Shown: positions 49,297 through 58,054 of the stretch, piece by piece | How positions within the stretch are numbered: the stretch's first letter is position 1 | Layout of the letters: each line of letters starts with the position of its first letter | Origin: Amycolatopsis iheyensis | GTDB lineage: Bacteria > Actinomycetota > Actinomycetes > Mycobacteriales > Pseudonocardiaceae | Length of the DNA stretch: 64,000 nucleotides | NCBI RefSeq assembly: GCF_024703995.1 | Contig: NZ_JAMXQV010000011.1 | Location: forward strand, 237,491 to 301,490 | Direction of reading: 5' to 3' | The notes under the pieces: generated by a model | What the model saw: the letters and a program-made list of their open reading frames with translations, nothing else | Databases searched by the model: none | Told to the model about the DNA's origin: nothing | Translations under genes and position numbers: made by a program

Positions 49297-50577
49297 TTGG
49301 CCGCGACCGAACATGAAACCGTTTTTACTTATGGCGCACCGGCGTTGAAGTACGGCACCGGCGCCAGCGACGAGATCGGCTACGACCTCACGCAGTACGG
49401 CGCCCACCGCGTGCTCGTCGTGACCGACCCGCAGGTGGCCGCGACGGGCTGGCCCCGCCGCATCGCCGACGGCATCGCGGGCTACGGCCTCGAGACCGAG
49501 ATCTTCGACGGCGTACACGTCGAGCCCACCGATGTCAGCATGCAGAAGGCGGTTGACTTCGCCCGCGGAACCGGCCCGTACGACGCGTTCGTGGCGGTAG
49601 GTGGCGGCTCGGCCATCGACACCGCCAAGGCCGCGAACCTGCTCACCAGCAACGACGGCGAGCTGATGGACTACGTCAACGCCCCGGTCGGCGGCGGCCG
49701 CGCGCCGGACTGTCCGCTGAAGCCGCTGGTCGCGGTCCCCACGACCACCGGCACCGGTTCGGAGAGCACCACGGTCTGCGTGCTGGACGTGCTGTCCCTG
49801 CGCGTCAAGAGCGGGATCAGCCACCTGAGGCTGCGCCCGACCCTCGCGGTCGTCGACCCTCGGCTCACGGTGAGCCAGCCGGCCGGCGTGACCGCCGCGA
49901 GTGGCATGGACATCCTCTGCCACGCCGCGGAGAGCTACACCGCGAAGCCGTACACCGAGTTCGAGCGCAAGCGCCCGGAGCAACGCGTGCCGTACTGCGG
50001 CTCGAACCCGCTGGCCGACATGTTCGCCGAGCAGTCGCTGCGGCTGCTGTCGTGGGCTCTCCCCGCCGCGGTCCGCGATGGTTCGGACCTCAAGGCGCGC
50101 GAAGCCATGGCACTCGCCGCCACCTTCGCCGGACTCGGCTTCGGCAACGCCGGCGTGCACATCCCGCACGCCAACGCGTACCCGATCGCCGGGCAGGTCC
50201 GGGACTTCCACCCGGACGGTTACCCGGGTGAAGAAGCCATGGTCCCGCACGGCATGGCCGTGTCGCTGACCGCACCGGCCGCGTTCCGCTTCACCTTCGA
50301 CGCGGCACCGGACCGCCACCTGCGCGTCGCGCGCCTGCTGGCGCCCGACTTCGAGTGGCCCGGCGACTTCGCCGACCACCTCCCGGCGGTGCTGATCGAC
50401 CTGATGCGGCAGATCGGCATCCCGGACGGAATCGGCGCGGTCGGCTACACGGAGTCCGACGTGGACTCGCTGGTCGAGGGAACGCTGAAGCAGCAACGCT
50501 TGCTGGCGACGGCCCCTCGCGAGCCGTCCACGGACGACCTGGCCGGCATCCTCCGCGAGTCGGTGTCCCTGTGGTGA
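49297..50577 (+). CDS. Iron-containing alcohol dehydrogenase (hydroxyacid-oxoacid transhydrogenase type)
   Basis: 426 residues from TTG 49297 (GGGAGCGAGG upstream). Nucleotide-binding GGGSAIDTAKAANLL, VPTTTGTGSESTT, and metal-binding MDILCHAAESY, NAGVHIPHANAYPI and MVPHGMAVSLT histidines are all present. The length and insertions fit the ADHFE1/HOT branch, which oxidises 4-hydroxybutyrate-type hydroxy acids using 2-oxo acids. The stop overlaps the thioesterase start. Confidence 0.93.
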   Translation: MAATEHETVFTYGAPALKYGTGASDEIGYDLTQYGAHRVLVVTDPQVAATGWPRRIADGIAGYGLETEIFDGVHVEPTDVSMQKAVDFARGTGPYDAFVAVGGGSAIDTAKAANLLTSNDGELMDYVNAPVGGGRAPDCPLKPLVAVPTTTGTGSESTTVCVLDVLSLRVKSGISHLRLRPTLAVVDPRLTVSQPAGVTAASGMDILCHAAESYTAKPYTEFERKRPEQRVPYCGSNPLADMFAEQSLRLLSWALPAAVRDGSDLKAREAMALAATFAGLGFGNAGVHIPHANAYPIAGQVRDFHPDGYPGEEAMVPHGMAVSLTAPAAFRFTFDAAPDRHLRVARLLAPDFEWPGDFADHLPAVLIDLMRQIGIPDGIGAVGYTESDVDSLVEGTLKQQRLLATAPREPSTDDLAGILRESVSLW

Positions 50578-50984
50578 GCGCTTACCCGCATTGGCAGACG
50601 GTTCCGTTGCGCTGGAAGGACAACGACGTCTACGGGCACGTCAACAACGTGGTGCACTACTCGCTGATGGACACGGTGATCAACACGTGGCTGATCGAGC
50701 AGGGTGGCCTCGACATCGAGACCGGGGAGGTGATCGGGCTGTGCGTCGAGTCGCACTGCGGGTATCACGCATCGGTTTCCTTTCCTGGCGCGTTGAAGGT
50801 CGGCTTGCGCGTGGCGCACCTCGGGAAGTCCAGCGTGCGCTACGAGATCGGGATGTACGCCGCCGACGAGTCCCTGGTCGCGGAAGGGCACTTCGTGCAC
50901 GTCTTCGTGGACCGCGAGTCCCGCCGGCCGACTCCGCTCGCCGGCAAGCTGCGTGAGGCGCTGGAAGCACTGCAGCCCGGCTGA
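50574..50984 (+). CDS. Acyl-CoA thioesterase, 4HBT/YbgC-like hotdog
   Basis: 136 residues: VPLRWKDNDVYGHVNNVVHYSLMDTVINTWLIE contains the acyl-CoA thioesterase signature WxDxDxYGHVNN with the catalytic Asp. GTG 50574 overlaps the dehydrogenase stop (GTGA); GTG 50571 is an alternative. Coupling to a hydroxyacid dehydrogenase suggests a shared short-chain acid pathway. Confidence 0.9.
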   Translation: MSAYPHWQTVPLRWKDNDVYGHVNNVVHYSLMDTVINTWLIEQGGLDIETGEVIGLCVESHCGYHASVSFPGALKVGLRVAHLGKSSVRYEIGMYAADESLVAEGHFVHVFVDRESRRPTPLAGKLREALEALQPG

Positions 50985-51074
50985 CGAGCACCGCCGGCGA
51001 GTCACCCCTTCTTTGACGGTGCCGGTTCCGGGCTGTGTTCTTCCCACACTTCCGATCATGCATCACCGCACCGA

Positions 51075-51136
51075 CAACTCGGGCCGATCGGCCCGAGTTG
51101 TCCACAGGCATGATCGAAAACATCGAGTTGTCCACA
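51075..51136. other. 26-bp palindrome with two DnaA-box-like 9-mers
   Basis: A perfect 26-bp palindrome (51075-51100, centre CGATCG) runs straight into TTGTCCACA (51098-51106); a second TTGTCCACA is at 51128-51136, exactly 30 bp on. Both lie in a 14-bp direct repeat CGAGTTGTCCACAG. TTGTCCACA matches actinobacterial DnaA boxes. Not an oriC by context (no dnaA/dnaN, few boxes). Confidence 0.5.
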
Positions 51137-51217
51137 GATTCCGATCGAGGGGTTCCCCACCCCCACAACGGCGATAAGCTGAAAGCTCCCATGAGATCAG
51201 TCCACAGTGGAGGACGA

Positions 51218-53353
51218 TCAGCTCACCCGAGCGGCTCGCGACACGGATGGCGACCTAGGCGTCGATCCGGTGGCACCGGAATCTCGGGAGTCTGATCCTC
51301 CTGTGGTGGCCGCGGACCCGTCGCCGGCAGGCGCCTCGCCGACGGAAGCGGATTCACCATCCACGGAAGGACTAAGAGAAGTGGTAGCGGCCCCGTTGCC
51401 GGCAGGCGCCCCGCCAACGACCGCACCACGACCCGCAAGCGGCTTGCCAAGGTGTGTGGGGTCGTCGTCGGAAGACGTCCCGTCGACGGCCCCACCACCG
51501 CCCGCAAGCCGCTTGACGAAGTGCGTGGTTCCGTCGCCGGAAGGCGCCCCGCCGACGGCCCCGCCACTACCCGCAGGGAGCGAGCCCCCGGTACCGGCCG
51601 GTTGGCTGCCTGCACCTGTTATGTGGACCGCTCCGGGGGCTGGGCCCCCAGCCCCCGGGGCGGTCCACGCTTGCATGAGCTCGGCGTACCGCGCAGACCT
51701 CGCGAGAAGGTCGGCGTGGCTGCCCAGCGCAGTCTCGCGGCCGTCCATGACGAGCACACGATCCGCGCGCAGGGCCGAAGAAAGCCGGTGCGCGATCACG
51801 ACCAGAACACCACCCCGCGCGGCGAAGGCCCGCTCCGCGCGGGCCTCCGACACCGGGTCGAGATGGGAGGTCGCTTCATCGAGGATCACAAACTCCGCCG
51901 AACTGGCGTACACCCTGGCCAACGCGAGCAGCTGCCCTTCGCCCGCGGAGATGCCCTCGCCGCCGTGTCCGATCTCGGCGTCGAGGCCACCCAACCGCCG
52001 AAGCAGCGCACCAGCGCCCACAGCTTCCGCGGCGGCCGAAAGCGCCTCGTCCGAAGCTGACGGGGCAAACAAGCCGACGTTGTCCCGCACGGTTCCCGCG
52101 AAGACGTAGGCCTCCTGCGGGATCAGCGCCACAAGCTGGTGCCGGAGCACCACGGGCACATCCCGGACTGGGACGCCGCCCAGCAGCACCCGGCCTTCCT
52201 GCGGCGTCAGCATGCCGGTCAGCAGGCCGGCCAAGGTCGACTTGCCGATCCCACTCGGCCCGACGACGGCGAGGTGCTCCCCCGACCGCAACCCCAGGTC
52301 CAGACCACGGACCACGGGCTCGGCCGTCGCGCCCCAGCCGAACGTCAGGCCGCGGACGTCGACGTCGGTACCGCGCGGGGTCTCCGTTCCATCGGCGACG
52401 ACGGGCAGCTCGGCCGTCTCCGCCAGCCGGCGAAGCGCGACCAACAAGCGCAGAACGACGGTCCCGGCCGTGGCCGCCAAGCCACGCAGAGCCGGTTGCA
52501 TCGTCGTGGCCAGGTAGACGAGCGCGCCCAGAGCCGCGCCCGCGGTCAGCTCACCTCGGGCCACCAGCCCCGGGGCCAACGCGAGCGCGAGCAGCAGCGG
52601 GACGAACCCACCGAGCGAGATCACCAGCGACCGGAGGGCACTCGAGCGCGCCACGCGGATCGCCGCCGCGGCCTGAGCGTCGACCGCGTCGTACATCGCG
52701 AGCGCGGCGATCGGCTCGGCCCCGCAGGCCACGATGTCGCGCATCCCCGCCAGGGACGCGCCGGCCGTCGCGGCCGTGTGCTCGTCGGCCAGCGCCAACG
52801 CACGCTGCCGGCGCGCCAGCGAAGGCAGGAGGCAGACGAATGCAATCAGCGCGCCGACCACGGGCACCGCGACCGGGACCACCAACGCCCCGGCAACGGT
52901 CACGAGCCCGGCCAGCGCCGACGCCGTGGTCACCAGCATGCCGCGGGCCTGGACCAGCAGACCCGCGGTGGCGTCACGGACCACCTCGACGTGCTGGGTG
53001 ATCCGGGCGACGCCGCTGGAGTCAGGCTGGTTGCGCGGCGGGGACTCGTCGTGCAACACGCCGCGGACGACGGCCGTCACGAGCGAGTCGCGCAGCGGCT
53101 CGACGACCTTGCCGAGCTGGTGCCACACCATCCGCGAGCCGAACGCGCCGAGCGTCGCAGCCAGTCCGAACAGCGCCAGCCAGCCAAGTCCCGCGGTCGG
53201 GTTGCCGACCGCGAAACCGCGGTCCACCGACAGCTCGACGAGCCGTCCCGAGAAGAACGCCGGCACGCCTTCGAGCAGCGAGCAGACAAGCAGCACGGCA
53301 CCGCCGCGCCACTGCCCGGCGAGTGCGGACCAGTACAACCGGCGCAGGCTCAC
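51218..53353 (-). CDS. ABC exporter half-transporter with repeat-rich C-terminal tail (RamB-like)
   Basis: 711 residues. Six membrane helices (~1-300) and an ATPase domain with Walker A GPSGIGKST, degenerate signature ISAGEGQ, Walker B FVILDEATSHLD and IAHRL. From about residue 564 a 148-residue Gly/Ala/Ser/Asp-rich tail follows, with ~23-residue repeats of the type LAGxGGAVxGxxSxDxxTHxxK; this is not part of any usual exporter. The junction coincides with a 46-nt hairpin in the DNA (51623-51668). GTG 53353 overlaps the stop of the partner ABC gene. With that gene it probably exports the lanthipeptide. Confidence 0.88.
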   Translation of the reverse strand: MSLRRLYWSALAGQWRGGAVLLVCSLLEGVPAFFSGRLVELSVDRGFAVGNPTAGLGWLALFGLAATLGAFGSRMVWHQLGKVVEPLRDSLVTAVVRGVLHDESPPRNQPDSSGVARITQHVEVVRDATAGLLVQARGMLVTTASALAGLVTVAGALVVPVAVPVVGALIAFVCLLPSLARRQRALALADEHTAATAGASLAGMRDIVACGAEPIAALAMYDAVDAQAAAAIRVARSSALRSLVISLGGFVPLLLALALAPGLVARGELTAGAALGALVYLATTMQPALRGLAATAGTVVLRLLVALRRLAETAELPVVADGTETPRGTDVDVRGLTFGWGATAEPVVRGLDLGLRSGEHLAVVGPSGIGKSTLAGLLTGMLTPQEGRVLLGGVPVRDVPVVLRHQLVALIPQEAYVFAGTVRDNVGLFAPSASDEALSAAAEAVGAGALLRRLGGLDAEIGHGGEGISAGEGQLLALARVYASSAEFVILDEATSHLDPVSEARAERAFAARGGVLVVIAHRLSSALRADRVLVMDGRETALGSHADLLARSARYAELMQAWTAPGAGGPAPGAVHITGAGSQPAGTGGSLPAGSGGAVGGAPSGDGTTHFVKRLAGGGGAVDGTSSDDDPTHLGKPLAGRGAVVGGAPAGNGAATTSLSPSVDGESASVGEAPAGDGSAATTGGSDSRDSGATGSTPRSPSVSRAARVS
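51623..51668. repeat. Terminator-like hairpin inside the ABC gene
   Basis: 22-bp arms (51623-51644 and 51647-51668, one mismatch) of CCGGGGGCTGGG type form a very stable stem exactly where the ATPase domain ends and the repetitive tail begins. The stem is translated as TAPGAGGPAPGAVH in the present frame. Confidence 0.75.
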
Positions 53354-55017
53354 TCGTCGTCCTCCGTGAAGACGCCCCGGTAGCCCGGCTCCTGCCAAAG
53401 GGCGGCGTGCGGAGCGACCGCGCGGATCCGGCCCTCCTCCAGCCAGACGACCAAGTCGGCGCGGGCGGCGGTGCTCGCGCGATGGGTCACGACCACGCGG
53501 GTGCGGCCAGGAAGTACCCCGGCCAGCGCGCGCTCGACCGCGGCCTCGGTGACCGTGTCGAGGCTGGCTGTCGCGTCGTCGAAGATCAGGATGCGTGGGT
53601 TGTGCACGATCGCGCGGGCCAGGCCGAGCCGCTGTGCCTCGCCGCCCGAAAGCGGGGTCTCGGTCAGTGGGGTGCGGTAGCCGTCGGGGAGGCGGACGAC
53701 GACTTCGTCGACCTGCGCGGTCCGGCAGGCGGTGCGGATCGCGGAGTCGCCGGCCCACGAGCCGTAGCCGACGGCGTCGGCGACCGTGGTGCCGAGCAGG
53801 GCCGGCCGTTCGAACGCGTAGCCGACGACCGCGCGCAGTTCTTCGGGACGGATCCGCTCGAGTGGGCGACCGTCGAGGACGACCTGGCCCTCGTCGGGTG
53901 TGATCAAGCCGCCGAGGACGCCGGCCAGTGCGGACTTGCCTGCGCCCGAGCGGCCGACGACCGCGAGGAAGGTGCCGCCGTCGATGCGCAGGTCGATATC
54001 CGCCAGGGCGCCCGTGAGGCTGACGTGGCGGACGTCGACCGTGCCGTCGCCAGACAGGAGCGGGAGCTTGCCGGGCACGGGCTCGGGCTCGTCGAGGACC
54101 TCGACGAGCCGTTCGGCGCAGCCGCGCGCTCGCGACAGCATCGTGAGCAGCGGGATCTGGGTGACCAGGCCGAGGCCGAGGGCGACGTAGCCGAGCGTGG
54201 CCACGACGTCGCCGACGCTGAGCCGGCCTTCGAGCACCCCGAACCCGGCCGCGGCCAGCACGGACAGCTCGACGGCCGGCGTCAGCAGGCCGGCGCGCCA
54301 GACCATCCGGGCCTGGGTGCGCCACAGGCCTTGGCCGGCGAGGGTCAGCTTGGGCAGCGGACGCAACACACGCTCGGCTTCGCGGTCGGCTGTGCCGGAC
54401 GCGGCGATCGTGCGGAGGCCGGCGACCGCGTCGACCATCCGGGACGCCAGCTCGCCGGACACGCGCTGATACGTGAGGACGTCGTCCGCCGTACGACGAA
54501 GGTGGCTGCGGGCGAGCAGCAACGCGAACGGGATGCTGCCCAGGAACACGAGCGCCAGCCGCCAGTCCAACAGAGCCAGCAGCACCACCGCGCCGGACGA
54601 GATGACCAGCATCGAGCCGCACTGGATGATGATCGTCACGATGCCGCCGGCGCCGACGCAGTCGCCGGTGAGGCGGCTGATCGCATCGCCCTCGGCGAAC
54701 CGTGAGCGGGTGCCCAGCGTGAAGAGTTTGTCGGAGACCGTGCGGCGCAGCCACGCGGACGCTGTCGCTGTCACGCGGGTGGTCAGGATGCCGCCCACGA
54801 CGTCGGCGGCTATCTCCGCGCCGCCGACCAGCAGCAGCCAGGAGACTTCGCGCCAGCTCGGGCGGCCCGCGACCACGGTGTCCACCGCGGCCGCGAGCGC
54901 ACCGGGAAGGAGGAGGCCGGCCGCGGTAGCGACCAGCGCGGTGCCGACGACGGCGGCCAGTCGAGGGCGATCGAGACCGGCCACCTTGGCCAGCAGCCGA
55001 TCGGCGGGGCCGCGCAT
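53350..55017 (-). CDS. ABC exporter half-transporter (RamA-like)
   Basis: 555 residues. Transmembrane domain ~20-300; ATPase with Walker A GRSGAGKSA, Q-loop region, signature LSGGEAQ, Walker B ILIFDDATASLD and VTHRAS. Walker A ends in Ser-Ala instead of Ser-Thr, and the site could be asymmetric with the partner's degenerate signature. ATG 55017 has AAGGAG at 5 bases. It is coupled to the next half-transporter (GTGA), forming a heterodimer as RamA/RamB of SapB clusters. Confidence 0.92.
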   Translation of the reverse strand: MRGPADRLLAKVAGLDRPRLAAVVGTALVATAAGLLLPGALAAAVDTVVAGRPSWREVSWLLLVGGAEIAADVVGGILTTRVTATASAWLRRTVSDKLFTLGTRSRFAEGDAISRLTGDCVGAGGIVTIIIQCGSMLVISSGAVVLLALLDWRLALVFLGSIPFALLLARSHLRRTADDVLTYQRVSGELASRMVDAVAGLRTIAASGTADREAERVLRPLPKLTLAGQGLWRTQARMVWRAGLLTPAVELSVLAAAGFGVLEGRLSVGDVVATLGYVALGLGLVTQIPLLTMLSRARGCAERLVEVLDEPEPVPGKLPLLSGDGTVDVRHVSLTGALADIDLRIDGGTFLAVVGRSGAGKSALAGVLGGLITPDEGQVVLDGRPLERIRPEELRAVVGYAFERPALLGTTVADAVGYGSWAGDSAIRTACRTAQVDEVVVRLPDGYRTPLTETPLSGGEAQRLGLARAIVHNPRILIFDDATASLDTVTEAAVERALAGVLPGRTRVVVTHRASTAARADLVVWLEEGRIRAVAPHAALWQEPGYRGVFTEDDE

Positions 55018-55064
55018 CTCACTCCTTCGGACGAGGTACCACCGAGGCGGTACCGGGCCAGAAT

Positions 55065-55112
55065 GAACGTGCGGGAGCGGCGCACTTGGCCTGTGCCGCT
55101 CCCGCACCGTTC
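55065..55112 (-). terminator. Hairpin between lanthipeptide precursor and ABC genes
   Basis: TGCGGGAGCGGC (55070-55081) and GCCGCTCCCGCA (55095-55106) form a 12-bp stem with 13-base loop, extended by GAACG/CGTTC at its base. It follows the precursor stop by about 33 bases and has no T-run, so it probably attenuates or stabilises the 3' end of the precursor message. Confidence 0.6.
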
Positions 55113-55144
55113 ACCTCGGCACTACTTGCCGGCGATCCGCCAGG

Positions 55145-55288
55145 TCAGTGGCAGGTCAGCAGGCTGATGGTGCTGTCGGCGCAGGAGGCGAGCAGGCTCA
55201 GGTTCGACGTGCCGCCGCCACCGCCACCGTGGCCGCCGTCGAGAACCTCGGGGGTCTCCATGGCCTGCAGCTCCAGAACGAGTTCCAT
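55145..55288 (-). CDS. Class III lanthipeptide precursor, SapB/AmfS type
   Basis: 47 residues: a leader MELVLELQAMETPEV with the class III LxLQ recognition motif and METPE as in RamS/AmfS, a poly-Gly linker (GGHGGGGGG, 18-26), then core TSNLSLLASCADSTISLLTCH (27-47). Ser28/Ser31/Cys36 and Ser39/Ser42/Cys46 fit SxxSx(3-4)C labionin or lanthionine rings, as in SapB. ATG 55288 has GGAAGGA upstream. The product is probably a hydrophobic surface-active peptide for aerial growth. Confidence 0.92.
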   Translation of the reverse strand: MELVLELQAMETPEVLDGGHGGGGGGTSNLSLLASCADSTISLLTCH

Positions 55289-55326
55289 TGGTGTTCCTTC
55301 CATCGGTTTCTTTCGGGGTCCGCCGG

Positions 55327-57885
55327 TCAGCGACCGGAGGTCTGTGGGGACGGCGTGCCGCCCAGGAAGGGCAGCACCTCCTTGCCGTCCAGGAGGGCGG
55401 CGAGCGCGAGGAGGATCCCCGCGCTGCCGGTCTTGACGTCCATCGAGAGGCGCAGCAGCTGGTTGCCCGGGAAAGCGAGGCCGCCCTTGAACGGCACCGC
55501 GTACCAGGCCAGCCGCGCCAGGTGCAGGTCGATCGCCGCGCGGATCGGCTCCGTCGGGTCCGGGTCCATGCCCAGCGCCACCGCCAGCCCGCACCGGCCG
55601 AAGAGCAGGCCGGGGTGGATGACGAACTCGCCGCGGCACGATTCGCGCAGGCCGGGAAGGCTCTTGCAGGCTTCGGCGTCCGGGCGGTGCCGCGCCAGCT
55701 GCTCGGCGACCAGCAGGATCCCGCTGCCGCCGATGCCGACGTACGGCAGCGTGCGGGCCGCGCCGTCGCGGACCTGCAGCGAGCCGTCGTCGGACTCGAC
55801 GCACTCCTCCAGGTCGCGGCACAGCGCCTGGTCGGCGAAGGACAGCCACGCCGGCTCGCCCGTGCGCTCGAAGAGCCGGACGAACAGCAGCGCCGGGCCG
55901 GACCAGCCGGACAGCAGGCCGGCGCGGGCGAAGTTCCCCGGCGGCGCCGCTGTCTCCAGCGCCTCGGCCAGCCGGACGGCCGTCGTCAGCGCCTGGCGGC
56001 CGAACTCGTTGTCCTGGCGGGCCGTCGCGAAGTGGAGCATCGTCAGGCCGATGCCGGCCAGCCCGCCTTCCAGGGCGTGGTCGGTCGTCTGCTCGACGAG
56101 CCGCGCGGACGACGCCAGCAGCTTGGTCGCCTCGTCGTGGTGACCGAAGTTCTCCAGCACGTACGCGATGCCGTAGCTGCCGTCGTAGAAGCCGGGCCGG
56201 GTCGGCGGTTCACGGCGGACCGAATCGATCAGCCAGCGCTCGTGCTCGGGGAACCGCCCGGCGCCGATGACGTCGAGGGCGTGCAGCACGCCCGCGGCGC
56301 CGACGCCGAAACAGGCGCCGCCGACCCGGAACTGCTCGATGTCGCCGGGGAACAGCCGGTCCCGGCGTTCGGGGGTCGCGCTGGCCAGGATCGCCTCGGC
56401 GATCTGCTTGCGGACCAGCGGCCAGTCGGGTTTCTCCTGGTCGAGCTCGGTGTGGACCGGTGCCGGCTCCGCGGGAACGGCACGCGGGGCCAGCACCGCG
56501 ACTGCGGCGTCCGCGTACCCCCGGGGCAGCGCGAACCGGCGTTCGACGAAGTCGGCGATGCCGCGCAGCTTCGCCGGCGCGAGCTCCGTCAGCTGCGAGA
56601 GCGGCAGGAACAGCCACAGCCGCAACGCCGCGACCGCGTGCTCGTCGATCTCGAAGCCGGTGCGGTCGGCCGGGGCGCGGAACCCGGGCGCGCCCAGCGC
56701 CGGGCGGTCGCCGGACTCGACGTCGAAAGCCATCTCGAAGTCGATCAGGGAGATGCGGGAGTCTTCGTCGATCAGGATGTTGAGCGGGTGCAGGTCGCCG
56801 AAGACGAGGCCGCGGGCGTGGATCGCCTGGACGGTCTCCTCGACCCGGGCGACGACGTCGAGCGCGCGCCGGGCGTACTCGGCGAGGTCTTCTTCGGTCG
56901 TGCCGCGCCTGGTCAGCGGGTAGTTGCGGGCCAGCCAGTTGCCCAGCGAGTTGCCCGGCATGTACTCCATCGCCAGGTAGTGGTGCTCCCAGACGGTGAA
57001 GCGCTCGAGGGCCCGCGGCACGCCGGGGACGTCGGCCAGCCTGTCGAGCACCTCGTGCTCGCGGCGCAGCCGTTCGACGGCGTCGATCCGCGCCTTGTCC
57101 AGGCCGGCGTACGGGCGGGCCTCCTTGAGGACCACCTGGTCGCCGCCCGCTTTGGGGTCGGCGAGGTAGACGCCGCCGCCGTTCGAGAAGTGCAGCGAGC
57201 TCGTCACCCGGTAGGGGAACTGAGCCGGATCGCCGGCCTTGCGCGCCGCGACACTGCTCCGCAAACAGGCCGGAATCTTCACCCAGTCGGGTACCGAGAA
57301 CGTCGGTTCCCGCTTGTCCGGCACCAGCCGGCCGTCCGGCTTGCGGATCGCCAGGACGCGGTTGCCGTCGTGCTCGACCCACTGCTCGGCGAATCCACCG
57401 TAACGGACGTAGAGCGGGCCGTCGCCGTATCTGAGGTCGCTCAGGATATATGCGCCGTGCTCGCCTTCGAGGCGCGCCGACAGGTCTTCGAGAACCCGCT
57501 CGAGCTCGTTGTCGTCAACCGGGTAAATCGTCACCAGCTTCGCACTGCCGTCACGCGGCGCGTATTTCGAATTCCGGGCGAGCAGCGTCAGCACCGAGCG
57601 GAGGTGCTTGTAGGAGATCCGGTGCTCGACACAGTACTCGTGCACCTGCACGAGCACGCGGCGCGCGTTGTCCAGACCAGCGGAAACGTGGATTTTCCAA
57701 CCCTGGGCGGGGAGTTCGCGGCCCGCGGGGTGCAGCACCCGCCAGACGCCGCGGTCGGCGGTGACCCAGCCGGCGGCCGGCGCGGGGAGGGCCTGGGCGA
57801 AATCGTCGACCCGCGCGCCGATTTCCTGTTGTTCGTCGTAGAACAACGGGTCGGCGAAGCAAAATGCTTCGTAGCGCAGGTCCAT
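55327..57885 (-). CDS. Class III lanthipeptide synthetase (RamC/LanKC-like)
   Basis: 852 residues with three parts: an N-terminal lyase-like region (~1-200; SYKHLRSVLTLLARNSKYAPRDGSAKLVTIYP), a Ser/Thr kinase-type domain (~220-490) with LKEARPYAGLD, LVFGDLHPLNILIDED and SLIDFEMAFD, and a C-terminal LanC-like cyclase domain (GSYGIAYVLENFG, GGLAGIGLTMLHFA, GLLSGWSGPALL, GKTGSAGILLAL-like end) lacking the usual zinc Cys/His set. It phosphorylates, dehydrates and cyclises the precursor encoded 38 bases downstream. ATG 57885 has GGAGGGG at 8 bases. Confidence 0.95.
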   Translation of the reverse strand: MDLRYEAFCFADPLFYDEQQEIGARVDDFAQALPAPAAGWVTADRGVWRVLHPAGRELPAQGWKIHVSAGLDNARRVLVQVHEYCVEHRISYKHLRSVLTLLARNSKYAPRDGSAKLVTIYPVDDNELERVLEDLSARLEGEHGAYILSDLRYGDGPLYVRYGGFAEQWVEHDGNRVLAIRKPDGRLVPDKREPTFSVPDWVKIPACLRSSVAARKAGDPAQFPYRVTSSLHFSNGGGVYLADPKAGGDQVVLKEARPYAGLDKARIDAVERLRREHEVLDRLADVPGVPRALERFTVWEHHYLAMEYMPGNSLGNWLARNYPLTRRGTTEEDLAEYARRALDVVARVEETVQAIHARGLVFGDLHPLNILIDEDSRISLIDFEMAFDVESGDRPALGAPGFRAPADRTGFEIDEHAVAALRLWLFLPLSQLTELAPAKLRGIADFVERRFALPRGYADAAVAVLAPRAVPAEPAPVHTELDQEKPDWPLVRKQIAEAILASATPERRDRLFPGDIEQFRVGGACFGVGAAGVLHALDVIGAGRFPEHERWLIDSVRREPPTRPGFYDGSYGIAYVLENFGHHDEATKLLASSARLVEQTTDHALEGGLAGIGLTMLHFATARQDNEFGRQALTTAVRLAEALETAAPPGNFARAGLLSGWSGPALLFVRLFERTGEPAWLSFADQALCRDLEECVESDDGSLQVRDGAARTLPYVGIGGSGILLVAEQLARHRPDAEACKSLPGLRESCRGEFVIHPGLLFGRCGLAVALGMDPDPTEPIRAAIDLHLARLAWYAVPFKGGLAFPGNQLLRLSMDVKTGSAGILLALAALLDGKEVLPFLGGTPSPQTSGR

Positions 57886-58054
57886 CGAAGATACCCCTCC
57901 GTGTGTTCCCCCGGGCACCTCGGCTCCGGGGACGAGGAATATTCCCCCATGCCGGACGGCCTCGCGCCTATCCGCCAACCCGGGGGTTCAACTGGGCTAT
58001 CCGAGGTAGGCAAAAAGGTCACTTACCAGTCGGTAGTCGAACCCAGCGTGATTC

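Noticed and set aside
51075..51136. Chromosomal origin at the DnaA-box-like sites
   Set aside because: There are only two boxes, no AT-rich unwinding region, and no dnaA, dnaN or recF nearby.
51207..52109. Plus-strand Pro/Ala-rich frame opposite the exporter tail
   Set aside because: It also shows repeats, but it overlaps the conserved ATPase domain on the other strand, lacks a ribosome site and looks like a shadow.
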